The position numbers and the translations under genes are program-made. 20,527 nt of DNA from DATLBA01 sp035527275 (GTDB taxonomy: Bacteria; Planctomycetota; Phycisphaerae; FEN-1346): contig DATLBA010000001.1 of NCBI GenBank assembly GCA_035527275.1, forward strand, positions 1-20,527. Direction: 5' to 3'. Positions 7,333 through 14,374 of this stretch are shown here, in pieces; the stretch's first letter is position 1; every line of letters begins with the position of its first letter. Below the pieces are notes generated by a model, which saw nothing but the letters and a program-made list of their open reading frames with translations, was not told the DNA's origin and did not search any database.

Positions 7333-8152
7333 GGTTGCCCTTCCCCACTGTGCCGCGGACGATGCTCAGTTCCCCTGCGGCACTGTCGTGCGAGACCTTG
7401 TCGATGGTCAGCGTTGCGAGATACCGGTTGTGGGCGCGGTCGTAAATGTAGAACTCCATGCCCTTGACGACGCCGTCGTCGGACCCCAGGTTGACCTGGG
7501 CGACGCCCGCCGCCGTATCCACCTCGGCGACGAGCCCTTCGAGTTTCTCGCTCGGGACCTGCGGGACCTCTTTCGGCAACTCGACGCCGGCCTGTTGCTC
7601 GAGGTAGGCGAGTTTCCCCTGGAGGTCGGCGATTTGCTCGCGGGCCGCACGCAACAACTCTGTCAGTTTCTGCCTGTCATCGAGGGTGACCCGATGCTTC
7701 TTCTCCAGTTCGCTGTACATGGTCCGCAGGTCATCGGCCGCCTTATGTGCCCCGTCGCGTTCGCTGCGGTATCCGTTCATCATCGCGACAACTTCTTCAT
7801 AGTTGGTCTTGAGGTCGGTGAGCCCTTGGGCGAGTTCCTGGAGGCGCGCCTGCTGGTTCTCGTTGTCCTTGCGCAGGATCGCGTTGGTGTTCGCCAGTAA
7901 CGTGACTTGGTTCTCAAGCGTGTTAATCTGCTGTACGAGGCCGGCCCGGTCGGCGTCGGTTTGGCTTTTCGACTCGTTGCGTTGCGAGATGACCTGGTCT
8001 CGCTGCTCGAGTGCCTCGTCGAACAGGGCCACCTGGTCCTCGTAAGCCATTTTCCAATCCCTGCCCTTGACGAACTCGCGCGAAACCAGGACAGCCACCG
8101 CGATTGCGACCACGACGACCACCACCGTCAGAATCTTGCCTAGCGTGCTCAA
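7310..8152 (-). CDS. membrane-anchored coiled-coil protein with C-terminal beta domain
   Basis: No characterised family is recognised. The 280-residue protein has an N-terminal membrane anchor at about 7-23 (a run of V/A/I). A long heptad-like coiled coil spans about 38-188, rich in Q/E/L/N. A Pro-containing hinge (ELPKEVPQVP) leads to a C-terminal domain at about 203-280 (GLVAEVDTAAGVAQVNLGSD, GVVKGMEFYIYD, LATLTIDKV, SIVRG) that reads as a small beta barrel. The order anchor, coiled coil, beta domain is the same as in MreC, encoded 1.6 kb downstream. The start is TTG 8152, six nt after a strong GGAGGAGG, and a good promoter lies at 8236-8263. It probably heads a transcript that continues through the small TM gene and perhaps into mreBCD-mrdA. 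Confidence 0.8.
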   Translation of the reverse strand: MSTLGKILTVVVVVVAIAVAVLVSREFVKGRDWKMAYEDQVALFDEALEQRDQVISQRNESKSQTDADRAGLVQQINTLENQVTLLANTNAILRKDNENQQARLQELAQGLTDLKTNYEEVVAMMNGYRSERDGAHKAADDLRTMYSELEKKHRVTLDDRQKLTELLRAAREQIADLQGKLAYLEQQAGVELPKEVPQVPSEKLEGLVAEVDTAAGVAQVNLGSDDGVVKGMEFYIYDRAHNRYLATLTIDKVSHDSAAGELSIVRGTVGKGNHVTNRFE

Positions 8153-8235
8153 GGTATCCTCCTCCCGAAAAGCGCCGGCCGGCGATCTCTACAGGCCGCC
8201 TTCAACCCGCACCCTCCTGCTAGTTGCGTCTTGTG

Positions 8236-8263
8236 ATTTTAGTGGTCCCTCCAGAGCCGTCAA
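8236..8263 (-). promoter_or_regulatory. sigma70-type promoter ahead of the coiled-coil/mre block
   Basis: On the minus strand TTGACG (8263-8258) and TAAAAT (8241-8236) are separated by 16 bp. Each box matches consensus in five of six positions. Transcription would start near 8229, about 76 nt before the TTG start of the coiled-coil gene. Confidence 0.6.
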
Positions 8264-8278
8264 GAGAAAATTCTATTT

Positions 8279-8300
8279 CCCCCCGATTGCAATCGGGGGG
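8279..8300. terminator. perfect 22-bp palindrome between the HEAT lipoprotein gene and the next promoter
   Basis: The half-site CCCCCCGATTG is followed directly by its exact reverse complement. The palindrome lies 70 bp past the stop of the minus-strand HEAT lipoprotein gene and 15 bp before the -35 box of the next unit. That is where a terminator or insulator would sit. In the minus direction it is followed by AAATAGAATTTTCTC rather than a clean T tract, so termination is likely but not certain. A regulator binding site is the alternative. Confidence 0.5.
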
Positions 8301-8370
8301 TTGTCTTACGAGCGGACTAGGTCCCCGTCCGGGCGAAAACACCACCTCCTTTTGTGCTGGCGGCGCGATT

Positions 8371-9387
8371 CTACGGCCTTGGCGTGATGGCGTCGTCTAG
8401 GGCGGGCGGTTTTTCCTCGGCCAGGATGCGGCTTCGCCAGGAGTCCTCCACCGACAGGATGTGGACCATGGCCGCCGCCGCCGTTGTCCGCTCCCACAGG
8501 TCGCGCGCCGCCAGGAGCCGCTCCAGGGGCTTCAGAGCGGGCTTGTAGGCCGTTTCGCCCAACTCCCGGGCCGCCAGGAGGCGGGCTTGCTGATCCTCGG
8601 CCTCCAGGAACTCGGTCAGCATCTCGATCCGCTTGAAGTCACCCTGCTGCGCCAAGGCCCCAATCGCCGCAAACTTGACGTCCAGGAACCGGCTCAGGCA
8701 CAGCCGCTCCAGGCGCGGGATGTCCGCCGTCTCTCCCATACGGCCCAGCAGGCGCACCGCATACGCGCGGATCTGGTGGCGGTTGTGCTCGGTCAGTCGG
8801 CGCACGCGCTGGAGCCCGGCCGTCGAACCGAGACGGTGAAGCGCCTCGGCCGCACGCAGCACTACCACCGCGTCCAGATCGTCCAGTTTGACCTTCAGCA
8901 TCCCGACCGCGCTGGGGTTGCCCATGAGGCCGAACAGCCAGACGGCCGTCCGGCGAACAGTGACGTCCGGCGAGGCCAGCGCGTCGCGCAGGGCCGTGAC
9001 CTCGGACGGGTCGCCGAGCATGGCCAGGGCGAACGCGCGCGCCACCGGCACCACGCCCGCGGGACCGACACGCTGCTGCCGGATCACCGGCAGAAGGTCT
9101 CGCCGGCGGGTCGTCCCGACAAGCGCGAGGCCGACCGTCCGGACCCGGGGGTCGCGCGCCTGGACCAGGCGCACCAAGTCGGCGCGGGGCGGCTGGCGGT
9201 CCGCATCCACAAAGGTCTCGGCGGCAAGCGCTTCGAGCGGCGGCTGGCCGGAGCGAAGACCTTCAACCAGAACGGCATACGGGTCGCCTTGAGCCCCGGC
9301 TGGCGCGCCGGCGTCCCGCCTGTCGGCCGGTTCACATCCTGCCGCGATTCCCAACGCCACGACGAGGACAAGAGGTAGTCGTCTCAC
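8371..9387 (-). CDS. HEAT-repeat lipoprotein
   Basis: This is an exported lipoprotein of unknown specific function, probably a scaffold for protein contacts in the envelope. With start GTG 9387 the protein has 338 residues. It has a short basic n-region, a hydrophobic core and a lipobox ending I-A-A-G-C18. Tandem alpha-helical HEAT/PBS-like repeats of about 30 residues follow (examples: DPRVRTVGLALVGTTRRRDL, SPDVTVRRTAVWLFGLMGNP, RHQIRAYAVRLLGRMGETAD, QARLLAARELGETAYKPAL). GTG 9387 has AAGGAG eight nt upstream. An alternative GTG at 9405 overlaps the lnt stop by 4 bp but has a less favourable site. Either way the gene is coupled to lnt, the enzyme that would complete its lipid modification. 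No catalytic motif is visible. Confidence 0.8.
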   Translation of the reverse strand: MRRLPLVLVVALGIAAGCEPADRRDAGAPAGAQGDPYAVLVEGLRSGQPPLEALAAETFVDADRQPPRADLVRLVQARDPRVRTVGLALVGTTRRRDLLPVIRQQRVGPAGVVPVARAFALAMLGDPSEVTALRDALASPDVTVRRTAVWLFGLMGNPSAVGMLKVKLDDLDAVVVLRAAEALHRLGSTAGLQRVRRLTEHNRHQIRAYAVRLLGRMGETADIPRLERLCLSRFLDVKFAAIGALAQQGDFKRIEMLTEFLEAEDQQARLLAARELGETAYKPALKPLERLLAARDLWERTTAAAAMVHILSVEDSWRSRILAEEKPPALDDAITPRP

Positions 9388-9401
9388 TGCTGTTTCTCCT
9401 T

Positions 9402-11291
9402 TCACTTCTGTCGGAAACGCACGGCGATGGCGGCGGCGATTCCCAGACCGGCCGATGCTGCCAGGCAGGCCCGTGCGAACGCATCGCCGGCCCGCGTGTA
9501 CGGCGCCAGCCGCTCGTCCAGTTCGATCCGTCCCACGGCAAAACCCTCAAGGTTGCCGCGCTCCAGGTCGGCGCCTTCGGCGGCGTCGGCGATTCGGCCG
9601 TCCGACGTGATGATGGCGCTGATGCCGGTGTTGACGGACCGGACGACCGGAATACGATTTTCAATCGCACGGAACACACACAGGTTCAGGTGTTGTTTGT
9701 GCTCGGCGCTCTGTTTCAGTCCCGGCGCGTCGGCGCTCATCGGCCGCGCGAACCACCCGTCGTTCGAGATGTTGACGAGGAAATCAATCGCCTTTCCGCC
9801 GCTTGTCTTCCGCGGCCGGACCATCTCGCGGATCCGATAAGCAAACGCGTCCTCGTAGCAAATGGCGACCTGGAACCGCGCCGCGGCGTCCGCGAACTTC
9901 ACGACGAACGGCTCCTGGTTCGGGGAGCCGGCCGACAGGTTGTAATGATAACCGCGAGGCGTTAATTTCAAAAGAAGATCGTGGAGCCAGAGCACGGTCT
10001 CCTTGAACGGCACGTATTCGCCGAACGGGACCAGATGGACCTTGGCGTAGGTGTGTTCCGAGATGTAGGCCGGCGAGTCGGGCGCGATGAGGAAGGCGGC
10101 GTTTCGCGACATGCCACGAAGGGCCACGTACTCATCGCCCACAGGGCGGACGCCGCGGTAATGGATGTCACTGGCGCCGCAAAGGACCGGCGCGCCGGCC
10201 TCGCGCGCCGTCTCGCGCACTTTTTCCCAGTAGGTGCGAAAGCGGGCCTGGTCGTCCTTGAAAGCACGTTCGCCGGGCGAGACAAGGTTCGCCTCAAGGA
10301 AGGAGCGGCTCAAGATCCCGGGGACCATCGTCTCGGGCCACACCACAAGGTCCGGCGACAGGCCCTCGGCGCGGGCCGAGGCCAGGACCTCGCCGGTTAA
10401 CCGGACCTGCGTTTCGAGCATCGATTGCTCGGCGGCCACGTCCCGCTTGCCGCGCGCCTCGGTCTTGACTCGCTGCGGCACGCTGGTCTGGATGATGGCG
10501 ACGATGGGTCCCGGACGCGGGGTGCGCTGGCCGAGCCGCCAGAGACCGTAACCGACGGTCGCGGCCCACGCGGCGGTGATGAGGCCGGCGCACACTAGGA
10601 TGGTGCGATTCAGGCGCCTTGCTCCCTTCGCGCCCGGTCCCTCCCGCGCGACGAACAGCGGCCGCGATAGAAGGTCGGCCACAAACCCTGCCGTCATCAT
10701 CGCCAGGAAACTCGGGCCGTAGGCGCCGAGCGCGTCGGCCGTCTGGATGAGCGTCGGGTTCTCATACTGGGTGTGTCCGAGGTAAAGCCACGGCAGGCCC
10801 GTGAGGAGCCAGCCGCGGAGGTATTCCAGCGCCACCCAAAGCGCCGGTGCAAGGAGCGCCAGGGGGACCCGGACCGTCTCGCCGATTCGCCGCGCGGCCC
10901 ACGCGAACACGGCCCAGTAAAGGGCCAGGTATGCCACCAGGGCCGCCCAGCCGAGAAGCGTCAAGGGAAACTTAATGGGAATGACCCAGGACAGGCCCAG
11001 GCCGAAAAAGACGAGGCCCCCGACGTAGGCCGCCCAGAAAACATGCCGCCGCGATGCCGCCCCGACCACCATCGCAAGAAGCGGGACCGGCGCGACATAG
11101 GCCAGCCAGGAAATTTCCGTCGGCGGGAACGCCATCGCGAGCCCGAGGGCCGAGACGACGGCCAGAAGGTACGCCGTCTGCGCCCGGCGAATGGGATGGC
11201 GCTTCGCCCCGTTTTCATCCTGCGGCGGAGAGAATGCTGGCCGCGAGCGCAAGCCGGCGATGCCGTCGCGTTTGCGTTTTTTTTCAGCCAT
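9402..11291 (-). CDS. lnt: apolipoprotein N-acyltransferase
   Basis: Lnt transfers an acyl chain to the N-terminal diacylglyceryl-cysteine of lipoproteins, the last maturation step at the outer face of the inner membrane. The 629-residue protein has a Lys/Arg-rich cytoplasmic tail of about 38 residues, several membrane helices up to about residue 255, then a nitrilase-like domain. Its Glu-Lys-Cys triad is visible: E320 in VVWPETMVPG, K417 in YAKVHLVPFGEYVPF, and C478 in VAICYEDAF. A last membrane helix (AFARACLAASAGLGIAAAIAV) ends the protein. It is about 100 residues longer than the E. coli enzyme; part of the excess is the basic tail. The start ATG 11291 follows GGAGG by 7-8 nt and a good promoter lies just upstream. 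Confidence 0.95.
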   Translation of the reverse strand: MAEKKRKRDGIAGLRSRPAFSPPQDENGAKRHPIRRAQTAYLLAVVSALGLAMAFPPTEISWLAYVAPVPLLAMVVGAASRRHVFWAAYVGGLVFFGLGLSWVIPIKFPLTLLGWAALVAYLALYWAVFAWAARRIGETVRVPLALLAPALWVALEYLRGWLLTGLPWLYLGHTQYENPTLIQTADALGAYGPSFLAMMTAGFVADLLSRPLFVAREGPGAKGARRLNRTILVCAGLITAAWAATVGYGLWRLGQRTPRPGPIVAIIQTSVPQRVKTEARGKRDVAAEQSMLETQVRLTGEVLASARAEGLSPDLVVWPETMVPGILSRSFLEANLVSPGERAFKDDQARFRTYWEKVRETAREAGAPVLCGASDIHYRGVRPVGDEYVALRGMSRNAAFLIAPDSPAYISEHTYAKVHLVPFGEYVPFKETVLWLHDLLLKLTPRGYHYNLSAGSPNQEPFVVKFADAAARFQVAICYEDAFAYRIREMVRPRKTSGGKAIDFLVNISNDGWFARPMSADAPGLKQSAEHKQHLNLCVFRAIENRIPVVRSVNTGISAIITSDGRIADAAEGADLERGNLEGFAVGRIELDERLAPYTRAGDAFARACLAASAGLGIAAAIAVRFRQK

Positions 11292-11327
11292 GCACAGACC
11301 TCCGCCCGGCTGAATGCGGGACCGCCC

Positions 11328-11356
11328 ATTTTGGGACTTGCGGCGCGGCCTGTCAA
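11328..11356 (-). promoter_or_regulatory. promoter of lnt-HEAT lipoprotein
   Basis: On the minus strand a perfect TTGACA (11356-11351) is followed after 17 bp by CAAAAT (11333-11328), which matches four of six -10 positions. Transcription would begin near 11321, giving a leader of about 30 nt that carries GGAGG before the lnt ATG. Confidence 0.6.
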
Positions 11357-11837
11357 GTTGCAGGGAGGCGCGAACCCCCCGCGGTGGCTCTAAGCACCGG
11401 GCCGCTGCGCGGCAGCCGGGCGGACTTCCACTTCCCTACTTCACCGCTCCGCAAACCCTTTGTCCCTCCGCCGTTCGTGTGGTAGATGGGCATCGGCATA
11501 TGGGGAATGGGGCGCTTGATGTGATGAGCGGGCTGGCGCCCAGGTGACGCGGTTTGCAGTCCTCTTTTCCGGCGAGGGCCCGGCGGGGAGATTTGCCAAG
11601 AAGAGGGCCAGAGAGGGCAAGAGTTTACGACGAGCTGCGGCTCAGGGCGGCCATGCCTGCTAGTTCGCGGTGATGAATTTTCTGATAGCTTGATACTACA
11701 GTTGGTCGCATCCCGTTTGGAGTTGGGCTTACATACTATCGAAGGGGCCTGTGATGAGCCTTGGCGAAATCGTAGCCGCTGCTGCCTCGCGCCATAATCC
11801 GTGGTCACACCCGCCAATTCTCTTCGAGGTGTTTTCG
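11357..11837. other. noncoding stretch between lnt and the diguanylate cyclase gene
   Basis: About 480 bp without a supportable gene. A minus-strand open frame runs through it into the cyclase gene but lacks a ribosome site and a protein-like composition. The part from about 11670 to 11750 is visibly richer in A and T than its surroundings. Near 11600-11622 there is a short purine-rich repeat (GAGGGC twice, ten bases apart). No tRNA fold or known riboswitch was recognised. Confidence 0.5.
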
Positions 11838-11867
11838 TTGGACGCCGCCGCCGCACGCCGATACACT
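11838..11867 (+). promoter_or_regulatory. possible promoter immediately before the diguanylate cyclase start
   Basis: TTGGAC (11838-11843) and TACACT (11862-11867) are separated by 18 bp. A start site 6-8 bp past the -10 box would fall at about 11874, only two nt before the ATG. The message would then be almost leaderless, in line with the absence of any Shine-Dalgarno sequence there. Confidence 0.35.
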
Positions 11868-11875
11868 CGCCAGCG

Positions 11876-13435
11876 ATGGCCAAACGCGACGACAAGCCGG
11901 AGAATCGCCCTGCTTCTGAGGCGGCGGGTCCGCCGGTCTTCGTCCTTTGCGCGCGGGATGAGTCGCTCAGGCGGGCGTGGGAGAAGATCGAGCCACCTGA
12001 AGGTTTTCGCCTTGCCAGCGCGGCCTCACCGGCGGAGGCCCTCGCGTCGCCGGATGCGGTGCTCGTCATTGTGGACGCGGCGGAGGATGATTCTTCCGCA
12101 GACTCCGGGGAGGGTCCGGCCGGGGCTGCCGAGCGATGCGTCTGGGCGGGGACGGCCCGGGCCATCGAGCGGCTCGGGCCGGAGCGGATCGAGCGGGCCT
12201 ACGACGTCCTCGTGACACCGACAACGCCGGCGGCGCTCGGGCGGCGGCTGCGGGGCTGGGCGAGGAACGTTCAGCGGACGGCGGCGCTCGAGGAGATGGG
12301 CCTCCGCGTCGAACAGTTGGCCGAACAGAGCGAGCGCGCGGCGGCGCGCGCCGCCGAGGCGGAGACGCAGAGCGAGGTCCTCGTGCGGCAGCGGGAGCGG
12401 CTGGATCAGGCGCTGGGTCAGATTCGGCGCGTCACCCGCCTCTCGCGCGAAATCAACTCGCTGGACCTCGACCGAATCGTGCGCGTGTGCACAGAGCGCT
12501 TGCCGGGACTGATCGGCGTCAAGCGGTCGAGCCTGTATTTTTACGATGCGGCGGACGACCGGTTAATCCTCCAGGGTCATTCGCACGGTTATCCGATTGC
12601 CAAACGGGTGGACCTGAAGGAGAACGCGCGGAGTCCGATGGCGGTGGCGGTGCGGCGCGGGCGGCTGCTTCTAATCGGCGAGTTCCACGAGTTCGAGCGG
12701 GCCGAGGACCTCGTGCTGGAGCGCGAGTTCCGTGAACAATATGCGACGGCCTCCTGCGTGGTTGTGCCGCTCAAGGCCGGCGACCGCGTGCTCGGGGTGC
12801 TGAACCTGGCCGACAAGGTGGACGGTGAGCCGTTCGACGAGGACATCGACCTGCCGGTCGTCGAGCAGATCGCCGAACTGATCGGCGCCAGCATCTACAA
12901 CGTGGAACTGTATCAGGAGATGGAGCGGCGGGCGAAGACCGATCCCCTGACGGAACTGGCGAACCGCCGGGCGCTGGAAGAGGCGCTGGCACGCGAGACG
13001 GACCGGTGCCGACGATACGGGTCGAGGCTGAGCGCCCTGATGATCGACGTGGACGGCCTGAAGACCGTCAACGACGAGTACGGCCACGAGGCGGGCGATC
13101 AGGTGCTGAAGAACCTGGCGGCAGTCGTCGTCGAGACGGTGCGAAGCGTGGACGTGCCGGGACGCTGGGCCGGCGACGAGTTCCTGGTGGTGCTTCCGGA
13201 TACCTCGGCGTCGCAGGCGAAGCGGCTGGCGAAGCGGTTGATGAAGCGCATCAAGGCGCAGCCGGCGAAGATGGGCGAGACGGTCCTGGAGTCGAGCCTG
13301 TCGGTGGGGGTGGCGGAATACGCGAAGGACGAGTCGGTTGATGCGCTGCTTCGCCGGGTGGACGCGGCAATGTATGAGGCGAAGCAGGCCGGCCGCAGCC
13401 GCATCGCCTCGGCCCCGGCCCGCAAGCAGAAATAG
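11876..13435 (+). CDS. GAF-GGDEF diguanylate cyclase with a receiver-like N-terminus
   Basis: It is predicted to make cyclic di-GMP from two GTP in response to a signal sensed by its N-terminal half. With start ATG 11876 it has 519 residues. Residues 20-140 look like a degenerate response-regulator receiver: VFVLCARDES, VLVIVDA with D67 as the candidate acceptor, and TPTTP where the conserved Lys-Pro would be. A coiled linker (150-190) leads to a GAF domain (about 200-340, ending VLGVLNLADKVDG). The GGDEF domain begins DPLTELANRRALEEAL. Its active-site motif is AGDEF at 432-436 in place of GGDEF, a variant found in some active cyclases. An RxxD product-inhibition site (R423-D426) sits exactly five residues ahead. 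No EAL domain or membrane segment is present, so it is cytoplasmic. It converges with the TIM-barrel gene. Confidence 0.9.
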   Translation: MAKRDDKPENRPASEAAGPPVFVLCARDESLRRAWEKIEPPEGFRLASAASPAEALASPDAVLVIVDAAEDDSSADSGEGPAGAAERCVWAGTARAIERLGPERIERAYDVLVTPTTPAALGRRLRGWARNVQRTAALEEMGLRVEQLAEQSERAAARAAEAETQSEVLVRQRERLDQALGQIRRVTRLSREINSLDLDRIVRVCTERLPGLIGVKRSSLYFYDAADDRLILQGHSHGYPIAKRVDLKENARSPMAVAVRRGRLLLIGEFHEFERAEDLVLEREFREQYATASCVVVPLKAGDRVLGVLNLADKVDGEPFDEDIDLPVVEQIAELIGASIYNVELYQEMERRAKTDPLTELANRRALEEALARETDRCRRYGSRLSALMIDVDGLKTVNDEYGHEAGDQVLKNLAAVVVETVRSVDVPGRWAGDEFLVVLPDTSASQAKRLAKRLMKRIKAQPAKMGETVLESSLSVGVAEYAKDESVDALLRRVDAAMYEAKQAGRSRIASAPARKQK

Positions 13436-13459
13436 CCCCGCAGCCCGAACGAGTCGGTC

Positions 13460-13487
13460 GTAGGGACACGGCATGCCGCGTCCCTAC
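13460..13487. repeat. 28-bp inverted repeat between convergent genes
   Basis: GTAGGGAC-A-CGGCA is followed by TGCCG-C-GTCCCTAC. The arms pair over 13 of 14 positions, with one A/C mismatch (13468 against 13479). It lies in the 72-bp gap between two convergent genes, where it could end transcription from both sides. Very similar GTAGGG(G/A)CACGGCATGCCG palindromes are, from memory, dispersed intergenic repeats in several bacterial phyla, so this may be one copy of a family. Confidence 0.65.
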
Positions 13488-13507
13488 ATTCGGATTGCCC
13501 GGAAGCC

Positions 13508-14353
13508 TCATCCATCAAACAGCGGCGCCAGGGCCGCATATGCTTCCCTTGCGGCGCGGTCGGGGGCGTCGGCGTAGGTGTAAAGTTCGACGGCGGCGGC
13601 CCCGGCGTAACTAATCTCGTCGAGCGCCCGGCGCACGGCCGCGAAGTCAATGTCCCCCAGGCTTGGTATGAGATGATGGTGCACCCTATCCTTTATGTCC
13701 TCAAGGTGCAGGTGCTTCAAGTGCGGAGCCAGGAGGCGGACGGAATCGGCGGGGTCCTCGCCGACGCAGACCGCGTGACCGATGTCCAGGTTGGCCCCCA
13801 GGCGCGGATGGTCCACTTCGTCCAGTAGTTTTTTCAAATTGGCGCTCGTTTCGATGAACTGGCCCGGTTCGCACTCGATGGCCAGGTCCACGCCCGCCAG
13901 GTCGGCGGCGCGCAGGACGCGCTCAAGGCCCTCCAGCAGCCGCGCGCGCAAGACGGCGGCCGGCTCATCCGAAAGAGGCCGGCCGGTCGTGATGGTCACC
14001 ACGGGCGCGCCCACCGCCAGCGCCAGCGCGAGCGCCGCCTCGATGATTCGAATCCGCACCTCGCTTCGGGCCTCGTCGGCGCTTACGAGACTCGGCTCGA
14101 ACGTCAACTCCTCCGGCACGGGGTCCCAGTAGCCCATGGCCGTGTTCCCGTTCAGGGCCACGGGCGCAAGGCCGAGGGCATCAAGCCGCTCGCGCAAGCG
14201 CCGGGTCTCCTGGTCCCCGAACCGAAGCGGATACGCGTGCGGCACATCGGCCAGGACCTCGACGCCTGTGTAACCGGCGGCGGCGATACGGTCGCACGCT
14301 TCGCCCAGCGTGAACCGCGTATAAGCGTTGGTGCTGAAGGCGAGCGTCGGCAT
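13508..14353 (-). CDS. TIM-barrel sugar-phosphate isomerase/epimerase
   Basis: This belongs to the xylose-isomerase-like/AP-endonuclease-2-like TIM-barrel family, cytoplasmic enzymes that isomerise or epimerise sugars or related polyols using a divalent metal. The 281-residue protein is complete: AFSTNAYTRFTLGEACDRIA at the start, GYTGVEVLADVPHAYP, then the probable metal ligands E160 (AIECEPGQF), D190 (NLDIGHAV, with H193), H216 (LKHLHLEDI) and E256 (AVELYTY). The substrate cannot be told from sequence. It is the last gene of a three-gene minus-strand operon, 21 nt after the BshC-like gene, with AAAGGG ahead of ATG 14353. The neighbours (a sugar transferase and a possible ligase) suggest it prepares or recycles a sugar-derived intermediate, which is inference. 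Confidence 0.82.
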   Translation of the reverse strand: MPTLAFSTNAYTRFTLGEACDRIAAAGYTGVEVLADVPHAYPLRFGDQETRRLRERLDALGLAPVALNGNTAMGYWDPVPEELTFEPSLVSADEARSEVRIRIIEAALALALAVGAPVVTITTGRPLSDEPAAVLRARLLEGLERVLRAADLAGVDLAIECEPGQFIETSANLKKLLDEVDHPRLGANLDIGHAVCVGEDPADSVRLLAPHLKHLHLEDIKDRVHHHLIPSLGDIDFAAVRRALDEISYAGAAAVELYTYADAPDRAAREAYAALAPLFDG

Positions 14354-14374
14354 GGTAAGGCCCTTTCGTGACCG

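Noticed and set aside
8220..8342. 40-codon minus-strand frame behind AAAAGGAGG
   Set aside because: The GTG is only two nt from the ribosome site, the frame runs through the palindrome and the promoter of the next unit, and the peptide has no recognisable character.
11353..12165. 270-residue minus-strand open frame
   Set aside because: It overlaps the cyclase gene, has no ribosome site, and its Ser/Pro/Arg-rich composition is typical of a GC-rich shadow frame.
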